Positions 53,513-62,442 are shown, numbered from the stretch's first letter. The stretch is DNA of 64,000 nucleotides from Planctomycetota bacterium (GCA_016200135.1 JACQFI010000069.1:18603-82602), one strand, 5' to 3'. Translations and numbers: made by a program. The notes: generated from the sequence alone by a model not told the origin.

Positions 53513-56281
53513 TTATTTCCGCGGCGCGGATTCGTCGGCCGGCTCGGCCTGTTTCGAAGCCTGCATGCGGCGGAAATAGGCTTGCACCAGCGGGAGATAC
53601 GCCGGATCGACGCGGTCTAGCCGGACGGAGGGCGCGGCATCCTTCTCGCTCTTGGCAGCGGCCTTCTTGGTTACCTTGTCGGGCGTGAGCGTTGAACCAT
53701 CGAACGTCGCATAATTGCTTACCGCGTCGGAATCTGTACGTTTCGCGTCGGCCGCTTGGTTCGCGCCGAAATCGGTCCGCGCATCCACAACCCTCTTCGC
53801 CAGAGCGTACTTCTTGGCCTCCTCTAAGGAGATGCCCTTCATCCGCGCCAGCGTCTCCAGGTCGGGCGGAGCCATCTTGCCGCCGCCGGCGCCGACCTCG
53901 CGGCCTGACTTCTGGCCCCCGTCCTTCTTCTTCTGCCCGTCCTGGCCGGAGCCACCCGCGCCCTCGGCTCCGGGATCGTTCGGATCGGGCACGCCGTCGG
54001 CGCCGCCGGGATCGTTCCCTGCGCCATCGCCCTTGCCGTCGCCCTGCGGACCGCTGCCCGAACCGCCCTCGCCCTTACCCGTCGTCTTACCTTCGCCGCC
54101 GGGCGACTTCCCGCCGGGCTGTGTGCCGATGCCTTGCTCGCCTTCCTTGCCTTCCTTGCCCGAACCCTGCGCGCCCGGCTGATCTTTACCGTCGTTCTTC
54201 TGCTCGCCGCCCTGCTTGGCGCCTTGCGGCTCGCCTTCTTTGCCGTGCTCCTTGGCGTTCGGATCGCCCTCGCCCTTCTCGCCCGGCTGCTGGCCTGAAG
54301 CGCCCTGGCCTTTCGGCTGCGGCTGTTGCGGGCCGCCCAGGCCCTGCGGTTTCTCGTAGTTGTCAGAATTCTGGCCCGCACTGCCCGCCTTCGAACCCGC
54401 CGCGCCCTGGCCGCCTTGGCCGGGCTTGTTGGAAGACTCGTTGCCGGGAAGTTTGCCGCCTTCGAGCCGCTCGGAGTTCGGCCGCTGGAGCTGGTTCGGG
54501 CGGACGCCGGAGCCCGCGCCTTTCAGCTTCGATAAATCGTCCGTCGAGACGTCCGGGATCTTGCCCATCGCGTTCTGCCGCACCAGGCTGCGCGGGGCCT
54601 TGGCGGGCTCATCGAGCATCCCCGCGGTCTCGTTGCGCGCCCGCGCGCTCTTGCTCGGCTGCCAGCGCCGCCAGGGCGACTTCCCGTTCTGCGCCAGCGG
54701 CTGCGCGCAGTCGTACGCCACGACTTGATACTGGAATCCCGAGGCCAGCCACGCTTCGAAGCCTTGGGCGGGGATCACCCAGCGCTCGGAGACCTCGCGC
54801 CGCCCGAAGGGAATCGGAATCTCGTAGAAGATCTCGCGCTCCGCCAGCGGGTCCGCGCGGCTCTCGTCGGCCGGCAGCGTCGCGACCACCAGGCGCGCCC
54901 CGGTGAGCCCGATGTCGTCCTGCAATCGCAGCTCGATCGGCAGGCCCTGCGCGTCGGCCTGCGCGTCGGCCGGAATAGCCGCGTCCGAGATCGGCGGCAG
55001 GTCCTGCACCACGCTCAACGCGAAGACGGCCTGCGCTCCCACGTGCGACTCGTTCGACGGCGCGAGCGCCACCTGCACGAGGCCGGAACGTTCCACCGTA
55101 AAGCCCACGCGGTAGAAGGTAAGTCCTTCTTTATCGTAGAGCCGCTCCAGCGCGGCATGCGTTCCGCCCGGCAGTTCCGCCGCGCCTTCGCCCAGATCCC
55201 CGGCGGGGCCAGCGGCCACCAGCACCGTTACGTTCGAGCGCGCCAGCGCCTGCACGGTGTCGGGATTGGTGTACCACTTGGGCGCGTAGCCCGTGTACGC
55301 AGGGGATTCCACCAGCACCGCCAGCCTCCGTACCTCGGCCGACGCCCGCACGCTCACCTCGAACCACGGCGTCGCCACAGCCCGCGGGTGTTTGCGCGTC
55401 GCCAGTTCTTCGGCGTCGTAAGCCAGCAGCCGGTAGACGCTGTCCTTGCGCATCACGCCCAGCGAACCCTTCCAGGTCTCGCGGCCGTTCTCGAGCGTCT
55501 TGAACAGCGCGCGTTCCACGGGAGCCGGACCGTTCTCCGCCGACGCCTCTCGAATCTGCACGTACACCGCGCCGGCGCGGCCGCCCGAGAGCAGCGCGTC
55601 CACGCCCAGTGGATCGCCCTCCACCGCCGTCGCCTGGCCCGGCCGCACGCGCTCGAACTTGAGCGCCAGCGCCGACTCGACCGCCTCGAAGGGGAAGAGC
55701 CCGCGCATGAAGGCGCGGAAGAAATCGGGGCCGAAGAGCATCGCCGCGCTTAAGGTCACCGCCATCGCGCTCAGCAGCCAGTAATGCGCCTTCGTCCAGG
55801 GCAGCCTCGGGAGCACCGCGCGCGTGCCCGTCTCGCGCAGCACTTTCAGCGCGCGCTCGGCGGCATGCTCCGCCACCGCGTCCGGCACGGACTCGGGCCG
55901 CTCCAGCGCCTCCACCGCGGCCAGAAGATTCCCTTGGAACGTCGGCGTCGCGCTCTCGAGCCGCAGCGCCACCTCGCCGCGCTTGGGGATGTGCTTCAGC
56001 ACCAGGGCCAGCAGCGCGCCGAAGCCGCCGCACGCCGCGAGCAAATACGCCGCGCGAATAATCTTATGGGAGGTGGGCGCGAGATCGAAGAAGAGGTCCG
56101 CCAGGCCCCACAGCGCCAGGCCCGTGAGCGCCCCGGCCAGGAACAGCTCCGCCGCGAACAGGCCCCAACGCGAGAGGGCCTCGCCTTGGGCCAAGCGGAT
56201 CCAACGGTCCGTCTTCGCCAGCGGATCCGCGTGCGGATGTAGGGGGTGGCCGGCCTCGGCGCGCGCGGAGAGCAGGCTCAT
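53513..56281 (-). CDS. Large membrane protein, DUF4175-like, with a long disordered Gly/Gln/Glu/Lys-rich region
   Basis: A 922-aa protein. The N-terminal part has two close hydrophobic segments (~40-95) and one more near 165-190, then a ~350-residue extracytoplasmic beta-rich domain (LAVLVESPAYTGYAPKWY and similar) as in DUF4175-type proteins. Residues ~590-790 are low-complexity (GQGGQGAAGSKAG, GEKGEGDPNAKEHGKEG), and a short helical C-terminus ends in RRMQASKQAEPADESAPRK. Its ATG overlaps the stop of the upstream gene (ATGA), so the two are translationally coupled. In related bacteria such genes sit with MoxR/BatA clusters, but none of those is visible here. The function is unknown. Confidence 0.72.
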   Translation of the reverse strand: MSLLSARAEAGHPLHPHADPLAKTDRWIRLAQGEALSRWGLFAAELFLAGALTGLALWGLADLFFDLAPTSHKIIRAAYLLAACGGFGALLALVLKHIPKRGEVALRLESATPTFQGNLLAAVEALERPESVPDAVAEHAAERALKVLRETGTRAVLPRLPWTKAHYWLLSAMAVTLSAAMLFGPDFFRAFMRGLFPFEAVESALALKFERVRPGQATAVEGDPLGVDALLSGGRAGAVYVQIREASAENGPAPVERALFKTLENGRETWKGSLGVMRKDSVYRLLAYDAEELATRKHPRAVATPWFEVSVRASAEVRRLAVLVESPAYTGYAPKWYTNPDTVQALARSNVTVLVAAGPAGDLGEGAAELPGGTHAALERLYDKEGLTFYRVGFTVERSGLVQVALAPSNESHVGAQAVFALSVVQDLPPISDAAIPADAQADAQGLPIELRLQDDIGLTGARLVVATLPADESRADPLAEREIFYEIPIPFGRREVSERWVIPAQGFEAWLASGFQYQVVAYDCAQPLAQNGKSPWRRWQPSKSARARNETAGMLDEPAKAPRSLVRQNAMGKIPDVSTDDLSKLKGAGSGVRPNQLQRPNSERLEGGKLPGNESSNKPGQGGQGAAGSKAGSAGQNSDNYEKPQGLGGPQQPQPKGQGASGQQPGEKGEGDPNAKEHGKEGEPQGAKQGGEQKNDGKDQPGAQGSGKEGKEGEQGIGTQPGGKSPGGEGKTTGKGEGGSGSGPQGDGKGDGAGNDPGGADGVPDPNDPGAEGAGGSGQDGQKKKDGGQKSGREVGAGGGKMAPPDLETLARMKGISLEEAKKYALAKRVVDARTDFGANQAADAKRTDSDAVSNYATFDGSTLTPDKVTKKAAAKSEKDAAPSVRLDRVDPAYLPLVQAYFRRMQASKQAEPADESAPRK

Positions 56282-56964
56282 TCAGCCTTGGCCTGTTCCT
56301 TCGCGGGCTCCGCCGTCGTCGCGGCAACGGACGGTTCCGTCTCGGGCGCGGCAGGCGCTGCTTCGCCGGACTTCTTGGCCGGCTCTTCCTTCTTCGCCGG
56401 CTCGGCTTTCTTGGCCGGTTCCGGCTTCTTCGCGGGCGCGGCCAAAACCGTCGCGGGGTCGGGCTGGAGCGGGCGGGCCTTCCGAATATGGACTTTCGGC
56501 CGCCAGTAGTTGCCAGTCAGGCGCATGTCACGAATCTGCTCGTCGCGTTCCACGTAGCAGTCCTGCCGCGCGCCCTGCACGGCCATGGTCAGCGCGTCCA
56601 GCCAGATCGGCAGCGCGTACTCCTTGCCCGTGTCGCCCAGCACCACAAAGAAGCGGAGTTTGCTCACCGAAGCATCGCCCGTCTCGTCGATGATGCGCAC
56701 GTTCCAGGTCTTCTTCGCGTAGGCGATCGCGTCACCCACGGTCATCCAATCCGTGTTGGCTTTGTTGGTGAGGTTCGCGTCTTCCTGCGCCCAACTCGCA
56801 TAAGCGCGGTCGGCGCTCGTGTTCTTGCCCTGACCCTGGATCTGGTCCTCGACGCGTTCAACCCCGCGCGGCCCGTCCACGGTATCCCGCGCTCCGGCCA
56901 ACGTCGCCGCCGCGAAGCAGACCAGTCCGAGCCCGATGCACTTGGGAAGCGATACGTTCATCAT
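56278..56964 (-). CDS. Exported protein with a Lys/Ala/Pro/Glu repeat tail
   Basis: A 228-aa protein that I do not recognise. It starts MMNVSLPKCIGLGLVCFAAA (two adjacent ATGs) with a signal peptide ending near AGA. The compact domain at ~30-165 has WMTVGDAIAYAKKTWNVRII and LPIWLDALTMAVQGARQDC, somewhat like secretin/TonB N-terminal or STN-type domains, but this is uncertain. The last ~60 residues are AKKxEPAKK-type repeats, probably a flexible or peptidoglycan-spanning tail. It is the first gene of a three-gene operon and overlaps the start of the DUF4175-like gene by 4 nt. Confidence 0.65.
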   Translation of the reverse strand: MMNVSLPKCIGLGLVCFAAATLAGARDTVDGPRGVERVEDQIQGQGKNTSADRAYASWAQEDANLTNKANTDWMTVGDAIAYAKKTWNVRIIDETGDASVSKLRFFVVLGDTGKEYALPIWLDALTMAVQGARQDCYVERDEQIRDMRLTGNYWRPKVHIRKARPLQPDPATVLAAPAKKPEPAKKAEPAKKEEPAKKSGEAAPAAPETEPSVAATTAEPAKEQAKAE

Positions 56965-56999
56965 GAGCGGCTCCTTGAGCTTACGTAGGTTTTATCTAA

Positions 57000-57360
57000 A
57001 TTCAGGCAGGACCAATTTTAACCCAAAATCCCTTTCCTGAAAGCCTGAAAAAAGCCGTAACTTCAGGCGGCTCCAAGCCACCTAAGTGTTTGACGGACCA
57101 GAAGTAATCTTATTAGACAGACCCGGTTGCCGCGGTCCAGCCAAACATTTTTGGAGCACCTTCGCCCGACTCTCACTCACCTCACTTCTTACTTACAACC
57201 ATTCTAACCCCTGTATCGGCCAGCTCCAAGCCGGCCTTGCACACCTTTATTATGACGTAGGTTTTACCTTGGTTCAGGCCTGAGTTCGGGCTCGTTTTCA
57301 ACCCATAACGCTTCGCGAAGAAGTTCTTGGCGCCCTTTGCCGCTTGGCGGTTAAACTGGT
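57000..57360. other. Intergenic region with short direct repeats and one dispersed repeat
   Basis: No gene is supported. ACGTAGGTTTTA followed by TTCAGGC occurs at about 56983-57006 and again near 57255-57278, a direct repeat 272 bp apart. A 9-nt-phased repeat (GTTCTTGGCGCCCTTTGCCG and onward) occupies 57322-57355. Short frames here look like translations of the repeats. Confidence 0.6.
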
Positions 57361-57391
57361 TTTCCAAAACCTAAAAAAGGAGCCACTGGCC

Positions 57392-57430
57392 ATGAGCACT
57401 GCCGATCTGCTTCGATATGTCCTGCTGTGA
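57392..57430 (+). CDS. 12-codon leader ORF overlapping the MFS start
   Basis: ATG at 57392 with AAAAAAGGAG about 9 nt upstream. It encodes MSTADLLRYVLL, and its TGA overlaps the GTG start of the transporter gene (GTGA). The transporter has no ribosome site of its own, so this mini-ORF may deliver ribosomes to it by termination-reinitiation. Confidence 0.55.
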   Translation: MSTADLLRYVLL

Positions 57431-58719
57431 GCGACACCGAACCGCCGCCCGCGAAGGAAAGCCTCGCCCAGTGGCTCGGCCTCAACCGCGCCACGCTGGC
57501 GGTGCTGGCCGTCATCGGTTGCCTGGGCCTCAGCGAAGAGATCTGGAGCAACTTCCTCTCGCTCTATCTCAAAGATCGGGCCAAGGCCGAGCACGTGCAG
57601 GGCGCGGTGCTCCAGGCCGCGCAGTACATGGGCTACATCGCCTTCGCCAAGAATTTGCTCGAAGGCTGCGGCTACATTATCGGCGGGACCATCGCGCATC
57701 GCATGGGCCCGCGCGTCGCGCTGGCGGTCTCCGCCGCGCCGATGGCCGTGGGCTTCACCCTCATGCTCCTGATCCCGGACCCGCTGGCGATTGCCTTCGC
57801 CGCGCTCTTGATGACCAACTGGGAACCGCTCTCTGTGCCCGCCACCTTTGAAGTCGTCGGCAGCGAAGTCCCCAAGAACCGCCGCACCATCGCTTTCGCC
57901 GTGCAGAGCATCCAGAAGCGCGTGCCGAAGATGGTGGGTCCCATCCTTGGCGGACTGGCGCTCGGCGCGATCGGCTACTGGCTGAACCTCGCCCTCGCCT
58001 TCGGCCTCGTGGGTCTCTCGGTCATTATTCAATTGCTGCTCACGAAAAAGATGCGCCCCAAGGCCGACCCCGTGCACGTCCCGCTGGGCAAGATCATGCG
58101 GGAGATGCCGCGCGAACTGCGCCTGCTGCTCAGCGCGGAGATCCTCATCCGCTGGGGCGACTGGTTCGCGCGCGACTTCGCGGTCCTCTACGTCGTCAAC
58201 TTGCTCACGCAGGAATGGGGCTGGTCCGAAAAAGCGGCGACCGAGACCTCGGGCCTGCTGCTAGGGATCATGGCCTTCACCGCCCTCGCGACGTACGTGC
58301 CCATCGCCAAGTGGGTGGACCGCTCGCCCTCGCCGCGGCCGTTCATCGGGACCACCTTCCTGCTCTTCTCGCTCTTCCCCATCTGCCTCGTGCTGCTGCC
58401 CAAGCTCTGCGCGCGGGCCGGCCTGCCGGTCCTGCTCGGCCTGGTGCTCACCTACGTGATCAACGGCCTGCGCGAACTCGGCGAACCCGCGCGCAAGGCG
58501 CTCATCTCCACCGGCTTCCCACCCGAAGTCCGCGCCCGCGCGATCGGCCTCTATTGGGGCCTGCGCTCGTTCGCGTTCTGCCCCGCGCCCATCGTCGCCG
58601 CGCTGCTCTGGCGCTGGATCGGCCCAGACTACACGTTTCTCATCGGCGGGAGCATCGGACTGCTGGGAACGCTCTGGTACGCCGTAAGCACCAGGCTGAG
58701 CAGCAAGGCCGCGGCCTAG
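57427..58719 (+). CDS. Major facilitator superfamily transporter
   Basis: A 430-aa inner-membrane transporter with about twelve hydrophobic segments and a short Pro-rich N-terminus. MFS-like loops include GGTIAHRMGPRVALAVSA after the second helix pair and AKWVDRSPSPRPFIG in the second half. The start is the GTG at 57427; an SD-led 12-codon ORF overlaps it. The protein resembles MFS members annotated as sugar-phosphate or drug/quinolone exporters, but no motif fixes the substrate. It is a single gene and is followed by short repeats. Confidence 0.88.
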   Translation: MSDTEPPPAKESLAQWLGLNRATLAVLAVIGCLGLSEEIWSNFLSLYLKDRAKAEHVQGAVLQAAQYMGYIAFAKNLLEGCGYIIGGTIAHRMGPRVALAVSAAPMAVGFTLMLLIPDPLAIAFAALLMTNWEPLSVPATFEVVGSEVPKNRRTIAFAVQSIQKRVPKMVGPILGGLALGAIGYWLNLALAFGLVGLSVIIQLLLTKKMRPKADPVHVPLGKIMREMPRELRLLLSAEILIRWGDWFARDFAVLYVVNLLTQEWGWSEKAATETSGLLLGIMAFTALATYVPIAKWVDRSPSPRPFIGTTFLLFSLFPICLVLLPKLCARAGLPVLLGLVLTYVINGLRELGEPARKALISTGFPPEVRARAIGLYWGLRSFAFCPAPIVAALLWRWIGPDYTFLIGGSIGLLGTLWYAVSTRLSSKAAA

Positions 58720-58827
58720 CACGCCGAACCCGCCGCTCCGGTTCTTCTAGGTCGCCCGGACGTGCGTGCCGCAGGCGCCACGGGTTTCCCAGCGCCTCCG
58801 CGCCTCGGCGGTTCCCATGAATCCTCT

Positions 58828-58863
58828 TCTCTTTTTGGCGCTTTGGCGTCTTGGCGGTTCATA
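58828..58863. repeat. 9-nt-phased dispersed repeat (CTTGGCG type)
   Basis: TTTTTGGCGCTTTGGCGTCT and onward to TTGGCGGTTC, in the gap between the convergent MFS and MOSC genes. Confidence 0.72.
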
Positions 58864-58882
58864 AGGTCTAAAACCGCAGCCT

Positions 58883-59380
58883 TCACACCGCGCGGACGAT
58901 ATCCCCGGGGCGGATCGTCCCTTCGGTGAGAATCCCCGCGCGCAGCCCGCCGCGATGGACCAGCGCGGGCAGCACCTGCTTGCCCGTGTAACTCACCAGA
59001 TCGCAGCAGGGCTCGCACAGCCGCACGCCCTTGGCCCGCACCGCGCCGATCGTGAACTCGCGGCCGACGAGCTGGTTCAGGTCGATCCCGGCCGTCAGCA
59101 CATTCCGGCGCGTCTCGTGGGGTTGCAGGTCGAGCCCGTGTTCCTTCAGCAGATATTCGAGCGCCTCGCGCGCGATCAGCGTCAGCTCTTTGCCCGGGTC
59201 CGTGTGCCCTTCAGGAACGAAATTCTTGTGCCCGCGCACGCCGCACCGCGGCACCAGATGCGCGCTCGCGACCAACTCCGGCGCGACGTGCCGCTGCGGC
59301 ACGATAAAGATACGCTCGACGCGCCCTTCCGTCAGCGCGGCCGAATCCGCCGCCGTCGCGTCCGTCTGCTGTGCAGTCAT
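58883..59380 (-). CDS. MOSC-domain protein
   Basis: A 165-aa stand-alone MOSC domain, the sulfur-carrier domain of molybdenum-cofactor sulfurases. I start it at ATG 59380 (MTAQQTDATAADSA), as the longer frame runs into non-coding sequence. The core reads GHKNFVPEGHTDPGKELTLI, REALEYLLKEHGLDLQPHETRRNVLTAGIDLNQLVGREFTIGAVR (in parts), then GVRLCEPCCDLV with the conserved Cys, and ILTEGTIRPGDIV. No molybdoenzyme gene is near. It probably handles sulfur or a molybdenum cofactor, as in YiiM/YuaD-like proteins. Confidence 0.86.
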   Translation of the reverse strand: MTAQQTDATAADSAALTEGRVERIFIVPQRHVAPELVASAHLVPRCGVRGHKNFVPEGHTDPGKELTLIAREALEYLLKEHGLDLQPHETRRNVLTAGIDLNQLVGREFTIGAVRAKGVRLCEPCCDLVSYTGKQVLPALVHRGGLRAGILTEGTIRPGDIVRAV

Positions 59381-59784
59381 GGTGAGCCCCCGGCGGGTTA
59401 TTCGTAGAGGAAATAGTACCACTTCTTCCCGCAAACCGTCTCCCCATTCCGTGCCCAACCCTCCGCACTCAATTCAGTGCTCGAGCTCCGGTTACCTGCT
59501 TCCGGCATCATTCTCAAACACCGCTCCCCGTCGTCCTCCGCAAAGAGGCGGCATTTTGCCGAAAAAATGCTCCAGTATTCGGAAATGAGTTGGGATGGTG
59601 ATTCAATATCGGGGGAAGGAATATCGGGGACGGAGCGAAGACGGACTACTCAACTTTTCGTGGTCTTGAAAAAGTATAAATGAATTTCGTAGCCAGTTCC
59701 CGGAACGGTCAAATTCTATGCTTGAATCGACCTTTAGAACAGAATAGTATCGAACCCACATGTGCAAAACCAAAGGAGAAATGT
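59381..59784. other. Intergenic region upstream of the outer-membrane protein
   Basis: No gene is supported. It contains a GCATTTT...AAAATGC hairpin near 59550 and a short duplicated AATATCGGGG tract near 59605-59632. The AT-rich last 100 bases should hold the promoter of the porin-like gene. Confidence 0.5.
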
Positions 59785-61044
59785 ATGCGAACTCTTGTAT
59801 TTGCGTTAACTGCCGTTCTTTGTGTATCGGCCTTTTCAGTAGTCGCCGAACAATCGGTGGACGAACGCTTCCAGCAGATGGAAAAACGCCTGAAGGAAGT
59901 CCTGGAAGGGCGCGAACAGGATCGCAAGCGTATCGATGAGTTGGAGCGCCAGAATAAGGCGCTGACCAGCAGGACTGCGACCATCCGGCAGGGCGAGGCC
60001 ATGCAGAAGGCCGTCAACAACGCCGGAGATAAGTACGCGGGCGCGCCGAAAGCATTCCTGTACGACGGCCTGCCTGCGGTCAAAGGCACGGGCCTGTTCG
60101 TGGACGCCAGCTTCCTGTACATGAAAGCCGCGACCGACCAGCAAACGGTGGCCTTTACCGGTTCTAACCAGGGTACGGCGCCGTTTGTTAGCAGCTTGAA
60201 TCCCGTTGGGGAACAGAAAGATAATGATTTTAATTACACGCCTGCGTTTAGAGTCGGAATAGGCTACCGGCTGCCTTATCCGGCTTGGGACATCAAGGCC
60301 GAGTACACGCATTTCAAAACCGAAGGCGATTTGGGGTTGGCCGACAACAATACGGCCGATCCGAACTATGTCATTGCCGATGTTACCATGAACCCCAATG
60401 CGGCCCCGTCCTCGGCTGTTAATGTGCGTTTTTTGCGGTCGAAGGAAACCATCAAGTACGACACCCTTGATTTTATGTTGGGGCACACCAGCAAATTCGA
60501 CGAACGCTTTGACGTTCGGTTTCAAACCGGGTTCTCCTATATGAAGTACAGCCATGACCTCAAAGTCCAATCTTCGGGTGTATCCCTTCCTGGCGCCGGA
60601 CACCGGTATTCCAATGATCAGGATTTCAGGGGCTATGGCTTAAAATTCGGCATGGAAGGCAACTTTGATGCCGGACACGGTTTTGGCGTGTACGGCGCAG
60701 GGGATGGCGTAATGTATGTAGGGGAGTACAAAGCCCGCATTATTGATCAAGTAGATAATATTGGTGTTCCGCCCGGCCCTTTTGGTCCTGCAGACGTGCG
60801 CAACTACTGGACCAGGCACTTGGATGCTCTCATTCCTGGCATTCAGGGGGGTGCGGGCGTAACCTATAATCATAGGTTCGGCGAATACCTGAATCTCAAA
60901 ATCAAAATAGGGTACGAGTTCAACCATTATTTCGGGCTCAATCGAGCTGTGGTCAACGTAAACAACGCCGTCCACCCGCCTGAACGCTCCAACTCGGACG
61001 TCACGATTCACGGGCTGGCGGTGAACTTCAAGTTTGACTTCTAA
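59785..61044 (+). CDS. Lpg1974-family pore-forming outer-membrane protein
   Basis: A 419-aa outer-membrane beta barrel. The start ATG at 59785 (MRTLVFALTAVLCVSAFSVVA) has AAAGGAG 6 nt upstream; a signal peptide of ~21 residues follows. A short coiled coil (RFQQMEKRLKEVLEGREQDR..., ~25-65) precedes the barrel, as in trimeric-type or peptidoglycan-tethered porins. Alternating strands (FVDASFLYMKA, AFRVGIGYRLPY, DIKAEYTHF, DVRFQTGFSYMKY, GYGLKFGMEGNF, NLKIKIGYEFNHYF) end with AVNFKFDF, a C-terminal Phe. Base composition is lower in GC than in the neighbours. It is a single gene, followed by two strong hairpins. Confidence 0.85.
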   Translation: MRTLVFALTAVLCVSAFSVVAEQSVDERFQQMEKRLKEVLEGREQDRKRIDELERQNKALTSRTATIRQGEAMQKAVNNAGDKYAGAPKAFLYDGLPAVKGTGLFVDASFLYMKAATDQQTVAFTGSNQGTAPFVSSLNPVGEQKDNDFNYTPAFRVGIGYRLPYPAWDIKAEYTHFKTEGDLGLADNNTADPNYVIADVTMNPNAAPSSAVNVRFLRSKETIKYDTLDFMLGHTSKFDERFDVRFQTGFSYMKYSHDLKVQSSGVSLPGAGHRYSNDQDFRGYGLKFGMEGNFDAGHGFGVYGAGDGVMYVGEYKARIIDQVDNIGVPPGPFGPADVRNYWTRHLDALIPGIQGGAGVTYNHRFGEYLNLKIKIGYEFNHYFGLNRAVVNVNNAVHPPERSNSDVTIHGLAVNFKFDF

Positions 61045-61078
61045 AACCTCCAGGTCATACGCGGTATCTACCGGCCAC

Positions 61079-61101
61079 CCGCCGCACACACTGTGCGGCG
61101 G
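61079..61101. terminator. Hairpin downstream of the outer-membrane protein gene
   Basis: A perfect 10-bp stem CCGCCGCACA / TGTGCGGCGG with a 3-nt loop, 34 nt after the stop codon. There is no T-tract, so it may protect the mRNA 3' end or act as a weak terminator. Confidence 0.6.
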
Positions 61102-61130
61102 CCCGACGACACAGCCCTAGCCCTGGGCTG

Positions 61131-61193
61131 CGCCGCGCAGCGGGGTGCGTTGGATGTACGCATTGCGTAAGCCGTGCACCCCGCTCCGCGGCG
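61131..61193. repeat. Nested inverted repeat (18-bp arms with inner hairpin)
   Basis: Arms 61131-61148 and 61176-61193 match at 17 of 18 positions (CGCCGCG-AGCGGGGTGC type). The loop contains a perfect inner hairpin TACGCA-T-TGCGTA (61157-61169). The rest of 61194-61570 shows no gene and should hold the promoter of the small membrane-protein genes. Confidence 0.75.
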
Positions 61194-61585
61194 TGGCATC
61201 CACTTCCGGTCTGAATCTAGGAATTGAAGCGCCGGGTCCGAGTCGGGCTACCGCCAAATTGCTACAATTAATGGAATAGTCTGCGCCTTAATTTGCACGA
61301 GGTTCAATCTCACAATTGAAATTTCTTTCTTAGGAACGCTAACCGGCTGTTCGTTTCCCGACTGAATTACATGGTCCAAGTCGGAAAACAATATGGCACA
61401 GGAATCGCTCTCCTTCTGTTTCGCTAGGCTCGGAGTCCCTGCGCAAGGGCGTGCATAGCGTTCGGTTCAACGCATGCCTATGGCAATGACTCGGTCCTGC
61501 GGGTGATCGCCGCGTTTCGCTATGGGGAAATCGCAATGAGAAGTAACTCTGCAAGGACGCACCGCAATGCTGAAAGGAGGCTGCA

Positions 61586-61735
61586 ATGCTTGAATTACTG
61601 GCCTTCATTTTAGTCGCGCTGTGGCTTTTGGGCATGGTGAGTGCCTATACCTTGGGCGGTTTTATCCACCTTTTGCTGGTCATTGCCGTGATTGTTGTGC
61701 TGCTCAGAATTATCGGCGGCAGGCCCGTATTGTGA
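61586..61735 (+). CDS. Small two-helix membrane protein, lmo0937/DUF5670 family
   Basis: A 49-aa protein too short for usual gene callers. ATG 61586 has a perfect AAAGGAGG 5 nt upstream. The sequence begins MLELLAFILVALWLLGMVSA, then has TLGGFIHLLLVIAVIVVLL and ends RPVL. This matches the widespread lmo0937 family pattern (LWLLG, YTLGGFIHxLLVIA). It is an inner-membrane protein of unknown role, often induced by stress. The next small membrane-protein gene starts 31 nt downstream, so they are likely co-transcribed. Confidence 0.9.
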   Translation: MLELLAFILVALWLLGMVSAYTLGGFIHLLLVIAVIVVLLRIIGGRPVL

Positions 61736-61766
61736 TCGACGCGCACCATAAAAGGACGGAAAATCT

Positions 61767-61991
61767 ATGAAGAATATCTACCTCCTGGGCCTGGTCCTGG
61801 TGGTGTTGGGTACTCTGGGGTTGGTCTACGACAAGATCGGTTTCAAGACCAAGGAACAAGTGGCCGAGATTGGGCCTATAGAAATACAGAAAGAGAAGGA
61901 GCACAAACTCGAAATCCCGCAGGCCGCTGGAATTCTTCTGGTGGCCGCGGGAATGGTGGTCATTATTTACGGATCGAGACGCGGGCATTGA
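61767..61991 (+). CDS. Small two-helix membrane protein, DUF3185-like
   Basis: A 74-aa protein with two hydrophobic segments (YLLGLVLVVLGTLGLVYD and AAGILLVAAGMVVIIYGS) around a charged middle, EIGPIEIQKEKEHKLEIP. This layout, with an IGPIE motif before the second helix, is typical of small stress-linked membrane proteins often found beside lmo0937-type genes. ATG 61767 follows AAAGGACGG. It is probably the second gene of a two-gene unit. The role is unknown. Confidence 0.75.
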   Translation: MKNIYLLGLVLVVLGTLGLVYDKIGFKTKEQVAEIGPIEIQKEKEHKLEIPQAAGILLVAAGMVVIIYGSRRGH

Positions 61992-62114
61992 TACGTTCTG
62001 TTGAATACATCGAACGTGCGCGGGGTCAATTCTCCGCGCACGCTCGATGAAAGGCCCCTGCAAAAATCCGCAACCAGCGGCGCCAGATCACGAGCCCCAA
62101 CCTTGACCATCCTT

Positions 62115-62426
62115 CTAATGTGGAGCCTGCCGATCGGTCTTCGTAGCCTGCTTTAAAACGTGCTCCTTCGGATTTGAAACAGGTGGCTGGGTCGGCCATT
62201 GAGCGCTGACAGATTCCAATTTGCGTGAAGCATAAGAAAGCGTAACGGCCAAAGGTCCGAACACGACTACAAACGCGACCCGCAGAAGTAGATGCCTGCG
62301 TGCGGATAATGAACGTGGCCCTCTGTTGCTGTATCCAGCCCCGGTAGAGTAGAGGCAGATCGCAGCAAGGGTTAGCCCCAGCAAGAAGTAGATTCCTATC
62401 GAGATGGCCAAGATGACATCAAACAT
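62115..62426 (-). CDS. Small membrane protein of unknown function
   Basis: A 103-aa protein with two hydrophobic segments (ILAISIGIYFLLGLTLAAICLY and LLLRVAFVVVFGPLAVTLSY), a basic loop between them and a hydrophilic C-terminal tail. ATG 62426 has GAGGGG 6 nt upstream, which supports it as a real gene. It lies 16 nt after the preceding gene on the same strand, so it is probably its operon partner. I do not recognise the family. Confidence 0.6.
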   Translation of the reverse strand: MFDVILAISIGIYFLLGLTLAAICLYSTGAGYSNRGPRSLSARRHLLLRVAFVVVFGPLAVTLSYASRKLESVSAQWPTQPPVSNPKEHVLKQATKTDRQAPH

Positions 62427-62442
62427 AGTGGTCCCCTCTAGT

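Noticed and set aside
57182..57367. 61-codon minus-strand frame (RQAAKGAKNFF...)
   Set aside because: It translates the dispersed intergenic repeat; no ribosome site.
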